DNA of 64,000 bases, taken from Pyxidicoccus caerfyrddinensis. Its GTDB lineage: Bacteria > Myxococcota > Myxococcia > Myxococcales > Myxococcaceae. The notes under the pieces were generated by a model. It was not told where the DNA came from. It saw only the letters and a list, made by a program, of their open reading frames with translations, and made no database searches. Positions 25,140 through 33,997 of the stretch are shown here, in pieces. Every line of letters begins with the position of its first letter. The stretch's first letter is position 1. The translations under genes were made by a program, and so were the position numbers. The DNA is taken from contig NZ_JAAIYA010000006.1 in NCBI RefSeq assembly GCF_010894405.1, positions 496,001 through 560,000 of the forward strand. Direction: 5' to 3'.

Positions 25140-26168
25140 TTGAGCAAGCCGAGGACGTGGATGCGGTGGTGTGCCCCGATTGCGCTGGGGCTGGGACTGG
25201 CCATGGGCTGCGGAGCCGAGCCCGCCGTGGAGTCGGGGACGGCTCCACCCGTGGAGAGTGTGCAGCAGGGCGTGACGACCTGCACCGGCCCCACGGGGGC
25301 CATCTGTCGCTTCGTCACTCCTGCGGAAGCGGGGACGCCGGGCTCGGGCAACTACCCGGACCCGCACGTCGTCATCCGCCCTGCGGTTCCGACGAAGGCG
25401 GAGCTCGTCGTCTTCCTGCCCGGCACGGGTGGCAAGCCGGAGAACTCGCTCAGCGGCAACTACGCGGATGCCGACCACAGCATCTATGCGAGTGCCAGCT
25501 CCAAGGGCTACCGCGTCATCGGGCTCACGTACCAGAACTCGCCGGCCATCGGCATGCTCTGCGGGAGCAATGATGGCTGCTTCCTCCCCACCCGCCGCAC
25601 CCTCATCACCGGCGACGTCCAGCCCGGCAGCGCGGTGACCACGATGAACCGGGAGGACGCCATCATCCCCCGGCTCACCCGGTTGCTCGTGTATCTGCGT
25701 GACACGGGGGACCCGACTGGCGGCTGGGGCAGCTTCCTCATGAATCCCTCCTGCATCCCGCTGTTGTGCCGCCTCAACCCGGCGAAGGTCATCGTCTCCG
25801 GGCACTCGCAGGGCGGTGGCCACGCGGGCGTCATCGGCAAGGACTACGGCGTGCGCCGCGTGGTCATGCTCGCCTCGCCCTGCGACGCGCTCGGCAACCC
25901 GGGGCCCGCCGCGAGCTGGACGCTGCCGCCGTTCACCACGCCCACGGGCGCCGACACGTACCGCGGCCTCATCGCGCGCGGCCAGACGGGCACCGGCTAC
26001 ACCCTGGACCTCTGCGACCCGGATGCGCCCAGGCACTGGGCCCCGGAGCGGATGAACGCGCAGTGGAGCCGCATCACCAGCTCCACCGGCCTGTGCCCCA
26101 CGGACCCGCACGCCTGTGTCATCCGGGACGCGCAGTTCTTCACCGAGTGGCAGAACCTGTGGCCGTAG
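25140..26168 (+). CDS. Secreted alpha/beta-hydrolase (lipase/esterase-like) lipoprotein
   Basis: 342 residues from TTG 25140, chosen because GAGGAGG at 25126-25132 sits seven bases before it and because it gives a basic N-terminus (MSKPRTWMRW) before the hydrophobic core and lipobox LAMGC. After a short linker the alpha/beta-hydrolase features appear: ELVVFLPGTGG (oxyanion strand), YRVIGLTYQN, and the nucleophile elbow VSGHSQGGGHAG. Several cysteines (CGSNDGCF, CIPLLC, CDPD, LCPTDPHAC) probably form disulfides. The substrate is unknown; esterase or lipase activity at the cell surface is inferred from the fold. Confidence 0.8.
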   Translation: MSKPRTWMRWCAPIALGLGLAMGCGAEPAVESGTAPPVESVQQGVTTCTGPTGAICRFVTPAEAGTPGSGNYPDPHVVIRPAVPTKAELVVFLPGTGGKPENSLSGNYADADHSIYASASSKGYRVIGLTYQNSPAIGMLCGSNDGCFLPTRRTLITGDVQPGSAVTTMNREDAIIPRLTRLLVYLRDTGDPTGGWGSFLMNPSCIPLLCRLNPAKVIVSGHSQGGGHAGVIGKDYGVRRVVMLASPCDALGNPGPAASWTLPPFTTPTGADTYRGLIARGQTGTGYTLDLCDPDAPRHWAPERMNAQWSRITSSTGLCPTDPHACVIRDAQFFTEWQNLWP

Positions 26169-26170
26169 CA

Positions 26171-26229
26171 CCGTGAGCCGTGTCGCGAGGACACGCCCGC
26201 CGAGGGGCGTGTCCCCGCGGGACTCACGG
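26171..26229. terminator. Nested hairpin after the lipase-like gene
   Basis: The inner stem GGACACGCC (26189-26197) with GGCGTGTCC (26206-26214) is perfect over 9 bp with an 8-base loop. An outer stem CCGTGAG (26171-26177) with CTCACGG (26223-26229) encloses it. It starts 3 bases after the stop codon. No U-tract is visible. Confidence 0.6.
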
Positions 26230-26316
26230 CGCTGGGTCACCCTCCGGCTACGGCGCGAACTTCAGGAACAGCAGCTCCTCCTGGACGAGTCGTCCGCGAG
26301 GCCAGGGTTCATTCGT

Positions 26317-26345
26317 GGTGCCAGTTGCATTGGCACCTGAGATGC
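26317..26345 (+). promoter_or_regulatory. Palindrome plus sigma-54-like element upstream of the P-type ATPase
   Basis: The gap 26169-26490 holds the terminator above and this site. GGTGCCA (26317-26323) and TGGCACC (26331-26337) form a perfect 7-7-7 inverted repeat. TTGGCACC...ATGC (26330-26345) also has GG and GC exactly ten bases apart, as in -24/-12 sigma-54 promoters, although the -12 box reads ATGCG rather than TTGCA. The ATG of the ATPase lies about 145 bases downstream. I see nothing else of note in the gap. Confidence 0.35.
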
Positions 26346-26490
26346 GGAATCGGCGGGGCGGCGCGTGAGGGCACCTCAATGTCCACCGCGCCCGCTCCCG
26401 GCCCGGGCGGGAGGTTCCAGCCGCCGAGCTTCCCCCTTGAGATGGAACTGGCGGCCACCATCACCAGATTGGTCGAGGAGGAGCCGCCCC

Positions 26491-29334
26491 ATGCACGACC
26501 CGCCCCCTGCCAGCACCCTGGTGCGCACGCCGCCGCCCGCCGGGCCGCCCGCTACCCAGGCGTCCCCGTGGCATGCCCTGCCCCCTGACGCGGTGCTGTC
26601 CCAGGTGGAGAGCAGTCCGCGGGGCCTGACTGAAGGGCAGGCACGCGAGCGGCTGGCGCGCTTCGGCCCCAACGTCATCCAGCGCCAGAAGGGCGAGGGG
26701 CCGCTGAAGCTGCTCTGGCGGCAGGTGAACAGCCCCTTCATCTGGGTGCTCATCGCCTCCGCGGTGCTGGCCATCGCCATGGGCAAGGTGACGGACGGCC
26801 TGGTGGTGGCGGCCGTGGTGGTGCTCAACACCTTCATCGGCTTCGTGCAGGAGTACCGCGCGGGCAAGGCCATCGAGGCTCTCAGTCTCATGGTGCCGGA
26901 GAGCGCCACCGTGCTGCGCGGGGGGCAGAAGCAGTCGGTGCCGGCCGCGCAGCTGGTGCCCGGGGACGTGGTGGAGCTGGCGTCGGGTGACAAGGTGCCC
27001 GCGGACATGCGGCTGCTCGCGTCGCGCAACCTCCAGGTGGAGGAGGCCGCGCTCACGGGCGAGTCGGTACCGGCGCAGAAGCACGTGGCCCAGGTGGAGG
27101 AGGCGGCGGAGCTGGGAGACCGGACGAGCCTCGTCTTCGGCGGCACGCTGGTGACGTCCGGCACGGGCTCCGCGGTGGTGGTGGCCACCGGCCATGCCAC
27201 GGAGCTGGGCCGCATCTCCACGCTGCTGAGCCAGGCCGCGGACCTCCAGACGCCGCTGACGAAGGCGCTGGCCGTCATCGGCAAGTACATCACCGTGGGC
27301 ATCCTCGCCGTGTCCGTGGTGCTGCTGGGCGTGGGGCTGTGGCGCGGCTACGAGGTCAGCGAGGCCGTGGTGGTGGCGATTACCCTGGCGGTGGCCGCGA
27401 TTCCGGAGGGCCTGCCCGCCATCGTCACCATTGCCCTGGCCATCGGCGTGCAACGCATGGCGGCCCGGCGCGCCGTCATCCGCAAGCTGCCCGCGGTGGA
27501 GACGCTGGGGAGCACCACCGTCATCTGCTCGGACAAGACGGGCACCCTCACGCGCAATGAGATGACGGTGCAGGCGCTGTGGACGCCGTCGGGCCGCTAC
27601 TCGCTCAGCGGTGTGGGCTACGCGCCCACTGGCGAGCTGCGCCAGGACGGCCAGCCCCTGGGCGCGCTGCCCGACGACGTGCGCGAGCTGCTGCTGGCCG
27701 GCGCGCTGTGCAACGACGCCGCGCTCCAGGGGCGGGGCGGGCGGTGGGAGATGACGGGCGACCCCACCGAGGGCGCGCTGGTGGTGGCGGCGGAGAAGGC
27801 CGGCCTGCGCGTGGACGAGGCGCGCACGAAGTACGCGCGCCTGGACGCCATCCCCTTCGAGTCCGAGCACCAGTTCATGGCCACCCTGCACGACGACGGG
27901 CCGGAGCGCCGGCGCATCCTCCTCAAGGGCGCGCCGGAGGTGGTGCTGGGCTGCTGCGCTTCGCCTGACGGCGCCACTCCCGAGGCGGTCCTGGCGGAGG
28001 TGGAGCGGATGGCGCGGCAGGGCATGCGCGTGCTCGCGGTGGCGGGCCGCGACATGCCCGCCTCACACGCGGGCCTCTCCGAGCAGGACGTGGCCTGTGA
28101 GCTGCGGCTGCTCGGGCTGGAGGGAATGATTGACCCGCCGCGCGAGGAGGCCATCGCCGCGGTGCGGGCGTGCCACGAGGCGGGCATCGTCGTGAAGATG
28201 ATTACGGGCGACCACCCGGCGACGGCGGAGGCCATCGGCGTGCAGCTCGGCCTCCTGAAGGAGGGCACCCCGGGCATCACCGGCGCGCGGCTGGCCACCA
28301 TCGACGACGCGCAGCTGCCCGAGGTGGCCGTGGAGACGAACGTCTTCGCGCGCGTGGCGCCCGAGCACAAGCTGCGGCTGGTGCGGGCGCTCCAGGCGAA
28401 GCGGCACGTGGTGGCCATGACGGGGGACGGAGTGAATGACGCGCCCGCGCTCAAGCAGGCCAACATCGGCGTGGCCATGGGGATTACGGGCACGGCGGTG
28501 TCCAAGGAAGCGGCGGACATCGTGCTCACGGACGACAACTTCGCCTCCATCGCCGCGGCGGTGGAGGAGGGGCGGCGCGTCTACGACAACCTCATCAAGT
28601 CCCTGGCCTTCGTGCTGCCCACCAACCTGGGCCTGGCGCTCATCCTCCTGTTCGGCGTGGCCTTCTTCCCCATCCACGACATCGGTGGGCACCGGGTGCC
28701 GCTGATGGCCATGCTCCCCACGCAGCTGCTCTGGATAAACCTGGTGGCCACCGTGTCGCTGGCGCTGCCGCTGGCCTTCGAGGCGAAGGAGTCGGACATC
28801 ATGCGCCGCTCCCCGAGAGACCCGGACGCCCCGGTGCTCAGCCGCTTCGTGGTGAGGCGCACCGGCCTGGTGGCGCTGGTGATGGCCGCGGGCGCCATCG
28901 GCCTGTTCCTCTGGGAGTACCGGCGCGAGCTGCCGCGCACGGGCCACGCGATGGCGCTGGCCGAGGCCCAGACGATGGCCGTCAACACCGTCATCAGCTT
29001 TCAAATCTTCTACATGCTGATGTGCCGCACCCTCACCGGCTCGCTGCGGAAGGTGGGCCTCTTCAGCAACCGCACCATCTTCGTGGGCATCGGCGTGCTG
29101 GTGCTTCTGCAGGTGGCCTTCATGTACGCGCCCTTCATGCAGCGGGTGTTCGGGAGCGCGCCGCTGTCGCTGGAGGCCATCGGCCTGTCCGTGCTGCTGG
29201 GGGCGGTGGTGCTGCCGGTGGTGGGCCTGGAGAAGTGGCTGCTCCAGCGCAGCGGCACCGAGGTGGTGAAGCAGGTGCACCGCGACAGGGAGGAGCCGCC
29301 ACGTCCGGGGCCTCGCGAGCGGCTGCCCGCGTGA
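26491..29334 (+). CDS. P2-type cation-transporting ATPase (CtpF/Ca-ATPase-like)
   Basis: 947 residues with cation ATPase N-terminal domain, actuator TGES (near 189), TM4 motif PEGLPA (near 304), phosphorylation site DKTGTLT (D near 348), and hinge TGDGVNDAPALKQA (near 644). The overall pattern is of SERCA/PMR1-like P2 pumps. However, TM6 reads WINLVATVSLALPLAFE, so the Asp that binds calcium in SERCA (TDG) is absent, as in the bacterial CtpF/MgtA-like branch. The transported ion is therefore uncertain. ATG 26491 has GAGGAGGAG at 26475-26483. An overlapping frame starting at 26380 runs into the gene but is judged non-coding. Confidence 0.9.
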   Translation: MHDPPPASTLVRTPPPAGPPATQASPWHALPPDAVLSQVESSPRGLTEGQARERLARFGPNVIQRQKGEGPLKLLWRQVNSPFIWVLIASAVLAIAMGKVTDGLVVAAVVVLNTFIGFVQEYRAGKAIEALSLMVPESATVLRGGQKQSVPAAQLVPGDVVELASGDKVPADMRLLASRNLQVEEAALTGESVPAQKHVAQVEEAAELGDRTSLVFGGTLVTSGTGSAVVVATGHATELGRISTLLSQAADLQTPLTKALAVIGKYITVGILAVSVVLLGVGLWRGYEVSEAVVVAITLAVAAIPEGLPAIVTIALAIGVQRMAARRAVIRKLPAVETLGSTTVICSDKTGTLTRNEMTVQALWTPSGRYSLSGVGYAPTGELRQDGQPLGALPDDVRELLLAGALCNDAALQGRGGRWEMTGDPTEGALVVAAEKAGLRVDEARTKYARLDAIPFESEHQFMATLHDDGPERRRILLKGAPEVVLGCCASPDGATPEAVLAEVERMARQGMRVLAVAGRDMPASHAGLSEQDVACELRLLGLEGMIDPPREEAIAAVRACHEAGIVVKMITGDHPATAEAIGVQLGLLKEGTPGITGARLATIDDAQLPEVAVETNVFARVAPEHKLRLVRALQAKRHVVAMTGDGVNDAPALKQANIGVAMGITGTAVSKEAADIVLTDDNFASIAAAVEEGRRVYDNLIKSLAFVLPTNLGLALILLFGVAFFPIHDIGGHRVPLMAMLPTQLLWINLVATVSLALPLAFEAKESDIMRRSPRDPDAPVLSRFVVRRTGLVALVMAAGAIGLFLWEYRRELPRTGHAMALAEAQTMAVNTVISFQIFYMLMCRTLTGSLRKVGLFSNRTIFVGIGVLVLLQVAFMYAPFMQRVFGSAPLSLEAIGLSVLLGAVVLPVVGLEKWLLQRSGTEVVKQVHRDREEPPRPGPRERLPA

Positions 29335-29338
29335 CGCC

Positions 29339-30235
29339 TCAGGGCCGGGGCTCGCGGGCGGCGGCGTCCGGGAGCGTCCAGTCCTCCGGCGTGTAGACGA
29401 TGTGGCAGCGGTCCAGCCGGGGGCCGCAGGCGCGGTCCAAATCGCCTCGCGTGGCGCAGCCGGGCCGCTCCTCGCAGGTGTCTGGCAGGAAGGCCCAGAC
29501 GAACTGGAGCACGTTGCCGCCTCTCCCCTCCGGCAGCGCGCGGAGGAAGTCGTCGCGGTGCGTGTCGAACAGGCGCGCCAGGTGGACGGTGTCGCCGTCC
29601 AGCTCCACGTGGTGCTGGTCGGCCATGAAGCGGCGGCTGGCGTCGTTGAGCTGCGCGTCCAGGTACTCCGGCTGGAAGTGGGAGCCGTCCAGCCGGGGGC
29701 CGCCGCGCGCACCCTGGAAGAGGGCGAAGTGGATGCGCGGGTCGGCGAACTCGGCGTGCAGTACGCGGTTCTCCAGCGCCCACAGCGTCAGCCGTTCGCC
29801 ACCCACCGGCCAGGCGCGGCCCCAGAAGAAGCGCCCCAGCCAGGGCTGGCGGACGCTCTCCAGATACGGGTAGCCGTCCACCACCTGCTGGAGGACGAGC
29901 GCGTTGTAGGCGTTGAGCCAATAGGCGAGCGCGTCCTCGGACGTGGGGAAGACGTCCGGCCGGTTGTGGGGTGAGAAGGAGGCCAGCGACTCGACGAAGC
30001 CGTCCAGCACCTTTCGCTCGCGGCCCACCGACGCGAAGTCCACGTCGCCGTCCGACCGCACGTGCCGCAGCACCTGCTCATAGCCGCTGTAGTGGAAGGG
30101 CTCCGCCGCCGCAGGCACCCGCGCGGGCAGCAGGCCCTGCACGTGCAACGCCGTGGTGGCGACGACCAGGGCCGTCACGGCGAAGAGCAGGGCGGGCACC
30201 CGGAGGCGGCGCAGGAGGGAGGGCGAAGCGTCCAC
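29339..30235 (-). CDS. DUF547-domain protein with N-terminal membrane anchor
   Basis: 298 residues, GTG start. A hydrophobic segment (about 14-35) anchors or exports the protein. The DUF547 signature is clear: DALAYWLNAYNALVL, DPRIHFALFQGARGGPRL, YLDAQLNDASRRFM, and a C-terminal CX-rich part (CEERPGC...ACGPRLDRCHIVYTPEDW). The biochemical role of DUF547 is unknown; some members are linked to thiol chemistry or glutaredoxin-like proteins. Its gene is divergent from the Rieske oxygenase with only 61 bases between the starts, and ends 4 bases from the convergent ATPase. Confidence 0.8.
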   Translation of the reverse strand: MDASPSLLRRLRVPALLFAVTALVVATTALHVQGLLPARVPAAAEPFHYSGYEQVLRHVRSDGDVDFASVGRERKVLDGFVESLASFSPHNRPDVFPTSEDALAYWLNAYNALVLQQVVDGYPYLESVRQPWLGRFFWGRAWPVGGERLTLWALENRVLHAEFADPRIHFALFQGARGGPRLDGSHFQPEYLDAQLNDASRRFMADQHHVELDGDTVHLARLFDTHRDDFLRALPEGRGGNVLQFVWAFLPDTCEERPGCATRGDLDRACGPRLDRCHIVYTPEDWTLPDAAAREPRP

Positions 30236-30296
30236 GGGACACCATCATAGATCAGGCGCGCCCAGGGTTGACGCACGCCGCTATACTTGGGGCGTC

Positions 30297-31346
30297 ATGG
30301 TGCCCACGCCCGACGTCATCCGTCACTTCCATCCCGTGCTCCCCGCCCGCTCGCTCGGCAAGAAGCCCGTGCGCGTGGAGGTGGCTGGCCGTGCCTACGC
30401 CCTCTTCCGCGACGCATCGGGGAAGCCCGCCGCGCTCGCGGACGCCTGTCCCCACCGCTTCGCGCCCCTGTCGAAGGGGCAGGTGCGCGCGGACGGGCGG
30501 CTCCAGTGCCCGTACCACGGCTGGCGCTTCGACGCGGAGGGCAGGGGCGCCAACCCCAGCCAGCCCGAGTTGCGCCACTGCGACGCGAGCAGCTTCCAGG
30601 TGGTGGAGCGCCACGACTACCTCTGGCTGGCCGAGCGGGACACCCCGCTGTCCGCCATGCCGGACATGGAGGTGGATGCCGACGAGTACGTGTACGGCGG
30701 GGCCTTCTCGCAGGTGTTCGAGGCGCCGCTGCACGTGTCTCTCGACAACTTCAGCGAGGACGAGCACACGCCCTACGTCCACACCCGCCTGGGCTGGGAC
30801 GACCCGCGCGCGGACCAGGTGGAGTTCGAGGCGCACAACTTCGATGACCGCACCGAGGTGCACTACCGCGCGCCCCAGCGGGCCGCGCCCCTCATGAAGC
30901 TGCTCGGCGTGCGCGACGGGGACTTCTTCCAGAACGACTGGGTGACGCGCTTCGACCCGGTGCGCAGCCAGTACACCGTGAGTTGGGTGTCGCCCACGGG
31001 CAAGCAGCGGCCGTTCATCACCCGCGCCAACATCTTCTTCGTGCCGGAGACGGCGACCACCACGCGCCTGCACGCCTTCTCGTTCCTCAAGTGCGTGGTG
31101 CCCGCGATGCGCCCGCTGCTGCCCGTGGCGGCCCGCGCGGCCGCCGCGCTGACGTGGTGGGAGGTGCGCGATGACGCGCGCTTCATCCCCACCGTCGCGG
31201 ACACGCCCTACAGCCACAAGGGCATGCGGCTGGACAAGTACGACAAGCCGCTCGTCCACCAGCGCAGGCTCATGGAGCGCATCTACTACCGCACCGGCCC
31301 CAGCGTGGCGTCGGTGCCGCTCGCGCGCGAGGCGTCCAGCGGCTGA
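30297..31346 (+). CDS. Rieske non-heme iron oxygenase (alpha-subunit-like)
   Basis: 349 residues from ATG 30297. The Rieske [2Fe-2S] site is CPH near 51 and CPYHGW near 70, with 17 residues between the His and the second Cys, the usual spacing. A catalytic domain follows (PLHVSLDNFSEDEHTPYVHTRLGW) with the D/N..E..H..H pattern expected for mononuclear iron. The family oxygenates aromatic, sterol-like or other substrates with electrons from a separate reductase, which is not encoded nearby. TATACT at 30282-30287 ends only nine bases before the ATG, so the transcript may have almost no leader; no proper -35 is visible. Confidence 0.87.
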   Translation: MVPTPDVIRHFHPVLPARSLGKKPVRVEVAGRAYALFRDASGKPAALADACPHRFAPLSKGQVRADGRLQCPYHGWRFDAEGRGANPSQPELRHCDASSFQVVERHDYLWLAERDTPLSAMPDMEVDADEYVYGGAFSQVFEAPLHVSLDNFSEDEHTPYVHTRLGWDDPRADQVEFEAHNFDDRTEVHYRAPQRAAPLMKLLGVRDGDFFQNDWVTRFDPVRSQYTVSWVSPTGKQRPFITRANIFFVPETATTTRLHAFSFLKCVVPAMRPLLPVAARAAAALTWWEVRDDARFIPTVADTPYSHKGMRLDKYDKPLVHQRRLMERIYYRTGPSVASVPLAREASSG

Positions 31347-31358
31347 AGTCGGCGGCCG

Positions 31359-31577
31359 TCAGTGCACGGAGGGCGCGGGCTCCTGGTAGGGCGTCGCCGT
31401 GCCGGCGATGCCCGCGCGGGCCTCCCAGGCGTTGCAGCCGCTGTTGCCGGAGACCTCGAGCTCGAACTCCGCCAGCTCCGGCTGCATGCAGCGGCTCGTC
31501 TCGTCGCCGCCCGGCTGGGGATGGTGGCTGTCGAAGTACTTGCAGCCCTTGCAGTTCCCCCACTGTCCGTCCGCCAT
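31359..31577 (-). CDS. Small four-cysteine protein, possibly metal-binding
   Basis: 72 residues starting MADGQWGNCKGCKYFD, with GAGGAGG before ATG 31577. Four cysteines (CKGC, RCMQPE, GCNAWE) and a His pair (DSHHPQ) resemble a rubredoxin/zinc-knuckle arrangement or a small Fe-S holder. There is no signal peptide, so it is cytosolic. It is convergent with the Rieske oxygenase and upstream of nothing on its strand, so its partner is unknown. The strong ribosome site and a non-random cysteine pattern make it a real gene. Confidence 0.7.
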   Translation of the reverse strand: MADGQWGNCKGCKYFDSHHPQPGGDETSRCMQPELAEFELEVSGNSGCNAWEARAGIAGTATPYQEPAPSVH

Positions 31578-31678
31578 GACGTCCTCCTCGGGAAAGGGTG
31601 GATGCCTCTCCCCCGAGGGTGGGGCTGGTGGTGGGCGCTCACAAGCGCCGCTCGCCACCCGCGCTCCAGGGCAGGCGG

Positions 31679-31704
31679 CCCGGCGCCCGGGAATGGGCGC
31701 CGGG
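31679..31704 (-). terminator. Strong GC hairpin after the tolC-like gene
   Basis: CCCGGCGCCC (31679-31688) and GGGCGCCGGG (31695-31704) form a perfect 10-bp stem with a 6-base loop, 18 bases past the stop of the outer-membrane efflux gene on the minus strand. Confidence 0.6.
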
Positions 31705-31721
31705 GCCTTGGAGCCCGACGA

Positions 31722-33149
31722 TTACTGCTGGGGCGCCGGCTGCTGCTGCGCGGGCTGCTCCGACTGCGGCTGCGCGGGCTGCTCCATCTGCTGCGGCATC
31801 GTCTGCCCCGGCAGCGGCTGGAGGTGCGGCGGCACCGCGTTCGGGTCCTTCAGGTCCGAGTCCAGCGCGCGGGCCTCGAAGGCGCCCACGGAGCGCAAGA
31901 GGCGCAGCGCCGCGAGGGCCGACTGGAGGCGCTCGTTGACGAGGCCAATCTCCGCGCTGGTGAGCGCGGTGTTGGCGTCGGCGACCTCCAGGTAGGTGGC
32001 CACGCCGGCCTTGAAGGAGACGTCGGTGAGGCGCTGGGACTCGCGCGCCAGCTCCACCGTCTGCTCCGCCTTGAGGCGGTTGGCCAGGGCGCTCGCCAGG
32101 TCCAGCTGCGAGCGCTTCACGTCCTCGCGCGCGGTCAGCTCGGCCTTGCGTTGGTTGGCCAGGCTTTCCGCGATGCGGGCGGAGGCCTCGGTGAGGTTGG
32201 CCTCGCGCAGGCCGCCGTCCCACAGCGTCCAGGACGCCGCGAAGGTGATGAGCCAGGTGTCGGACTGGCCGGTGAAGCCGCCCGAGTTGGCGATGCGGTA
32301 CGCGCCGTTGACGCCCACCGTGGGCAGGTAGGCCAGCCACGCGCCCTTCTTGTTGGTGCGCGCCAGCTCCACCGTCTCACGCGAGGCGGCCACGTCCGCG
32401 CGCGCCTCGAGCGAGCGCTGGTAGAGCTGGTCGGCGTCTGTCTTCACGGGCACCTCCGGCTCGGGCGGCGCGGCCACGTCGAAGTCGGCGTCGTCGAACG
32501 CCAGCAGGGTGGCGAGCACCAGCCGGGCGGAGGAGTACGCGTTCTGCGCGCGGATGAGGTCCTGCTCGGCGCGGGACAAGTCCTGCTCGGCGCGCAGCTG
32601 CGCCACGCGCGTCACCGTGCCGGCCTCGAAGCGCACGCGGGTGTCCTTGGAGCGCGCCGCGTTGAGCTCCACCAGCCGCTCCTGCACATTCACGGCCTTC
32701 GCCTGCGCCGCGGCGCCGTAGTACGCCTGCGCCACGCCGAAGAGGATTTCGCGCCGCGCCTGCTCCACGTTCAGCGCCGCCACGCGCTCGGACTTGTAGG
32801 CGGCGGAGATGCCCGCCCACAGCTGCGGGGCGATGATGGCCTGGCGGATTTCAATCTGCGCCTGGCGCTGCACCAGCGGCTGGATGGTGATGGGCACCGG
32901 GGCGATGGGGCCCGGAGGGATGATGGCGGCATCCGAGTTGCGGATGATGACGCCGCTGGCGGTGATGGTGGGCAGGTAACCCGCCCAGGCCTTGCGCGAG
33001 GCGGTGTCCGCCTGCTCCAGGCGGGCCTGCGCGACCTTCAGGTCCAGGTTCTCTTTGCGGGCCCGGGAGAGTGCGTCCTCCAGGGTCAAAACGGGCGGCG
33101 GTGCCGCGGCCAGGGTGGCCGCCAGGGTCAGCGCCAGAAGTGAGCTCAT
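31722..33149 (-). CDS. TolC-family outer-membrane efflux protein
   Basis: 475 residues with a signal peptide (MSSLLALTLAATLAAAPPP). Two tandem OEP halves are visible through their heptad-rich alpha-barrel segments (LTLEDALSRARKENLDLKVAQARLEQAD; ARADVAASRETVELARTNKKGAWLAYLPTVGVNGAY). The last 35 residues are rich in Gln and Pro, an unusual periplasmic tail. TolC proteins form the outer-membrane duct of tripartite pumps and type I secretion; no membrane-fusion or inner-membrane pump gene is adjacent. GAGGAGGT lies upstream of the ATG. The divergent MarR regulator across a 314-bp gap probably controls it. Confidence 0.88.
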   Translation of the reverse strand: MSSLLALTLAATLAAAPPPVLTLEDALSRARKENLDLKVAQARLEQADTASRKAWAGYLPTITASGVIIRNSDAAIIPPGPIAPVPITIQPLVQRQAQIEIRQAIIAPQLWAGISAAYKSERVAALNVEQARREILFGVAQAYYGAAAQAKAVNVQERLVELNAARSKDTRVRFEAGTVTRVAQLRAEQDLSRAEQDLIRAQNAYSSARLVLATLLAFDDADFDVAAPPEPEVPVKTDADQLYQRSLEARADVAASRETVELARTNKKGAWLAYLPTVGVNGAYRIANSGGFTGQSDTWLITFAASWTLWDGGLREANLTEASARIAESLANQRKAELTAREDVKRSQLDLASALANRLKAEQTVELARESQRLTDVSFKAGVATYLEVADANTALTSAEIGLVNERLQSALAALRLLRSVGAFEARALDSDLKDPNAVPPHLQPLPGQTMPQQMEQPAQPQSEQPAQQQPAPQQ

Positions 33150-33402
33150 ACCGCCTCTACCTCCTCAGGGGCCCCGCGTCGGCGCGAGCCCACGACGTCC
33201 ATAAGGACTTGCTACGGGTTGTCTCTGCACTGCGAGCGTCCGGGCTTCTCACCCGGGTGCCCCGGAAACGACAGGAAATCAGCCGTGCGCACCGTGCCGG
33301 GGCTAATAGGACTCATCCGCGGCATGGCTACCCGACCTCCTGCCCTCCAGGGCCCGGGACGAATAGGCCAGGGCGTCCGAAATTGGAAGCTCCGGAATGT
33401 AT

Positions 33403-33435
33403 TAATCGTCAAAGGTTGATGAAGTCAATTGTTTA
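33403..33435. promoter_or_regulatory. AT-rich interleaved TCAA/TTGA sites in the tolC-marR intergenic region
   Basis: The 314-base gap 33150-33463 contains this AT-rich patch within GC-rich sequence. TCAA (33409-33412), AGG, TTGA (33416-33419), TGAAG, TCAA (33425-33428) make two interleaved inverted repeats, about 35 bases before the marR start. This is a plausible MarR binding site for autoregulation and tolC control. No other clear element was found in the gap. Confidence 0.35.
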
Positions 33436-33463
33436 GGTGCTCGTGGGGAATTACATTGAAGGC

Positions 33464-33955
33464 ATGAGCAGCGAGCATCTGGAGCGGAAGACGAGGCCGG
33501 CGGACTCGCGACGACGTGGCGAGTCCGTCACGGAGGTGGAGGAGCACGATTTGCCACGGCAGGCGTGGACGCTCCTCTTCGAGCTGATGCACGCGCACAT
33601 GCGCAACTTCCCGGCGCTGGCGGCGGAGTTCGAGCTGTCACCGGTGCAGGCGCACGTGCTGCGGCAGCTCGGCGAGGCCCCGCTGGCGATGAGCACCCTG
33701 GCCAACTACCTGTCCTGCGACGCGTCCAACGTGACGGGGCTGGTGGACCGGATGGAGGCGCGGGGGCTGGTGGAGCGGCGCAGCTCCGAGCAGGACCGGC
33801 GGGTGAAGATGCTGGTGCTGACGGACGCGGGCGCGGCGCTGCGCGAGCGGCTGCTGGAGCGCATGGCCGAGCCGCCCGAGGCCATCGCCGCGATGGGCGA
33901 CGACGACCTGCGCGCCCTGCGCGACATCATGCGCCGGGCGCTGAAGCCGCAGTGA
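33464..33955 (+). CDS. MarR-family transcriptional regulator
   Basis: 163 residues from ATG 33464 (in-frame GTG 33437 or 33443 is possible). The winged helix is SPVQAHVLRQLGEAPLAMSTLANYLSCDASNVTGLVDRMEARGLVERRSSEQDRRVKMLVLTDAG, with the expected wing residues D-R-R. MarR dimers usually repress efflux genes and are released by phenolic ligands. The divergent tolC-like gene is the obvious target. The charged N-terminal 35 residues precede the domain and have no known function. Confidence 0.88.
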   Translation: MSSEHLERKTRPADSRRRGESVTEVEEHDLPRQAWTLLFELMHAHMRNFPALAAEFELSPVQAHVLRQLGEAPLAMSTLANYLSCDASNVTGLVDRMEARGLVERRSSEQDRRVKMLVLTDAGAALRERLLERMAEPPEAIAAMGDDDLRALRDIMRRALKPQ

Positions 33956-33997
33956 GGACGCGAGCGGGGCCACTCCCCGAGAGGAGGAGCGGCCGCT

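Noticed and set aside
26380..26588. A frame starting ATG 26380 with SFPLEMELAATITRLVEEE-like text running into the P-type ATPase
   Set aside because: It ends inside the ATPase gene in another frame and becomes Ala/Arg/Pro-rich shadow text; the ATPase start at 26491 has a better ribosome site.
30268..30287. TTGACG and TATACT as a full -35/-10 promoter before the Rieske oxygenase
   Set aside because: The spacer is only 8 bases, far too short. TATACT alone may still be a -10.
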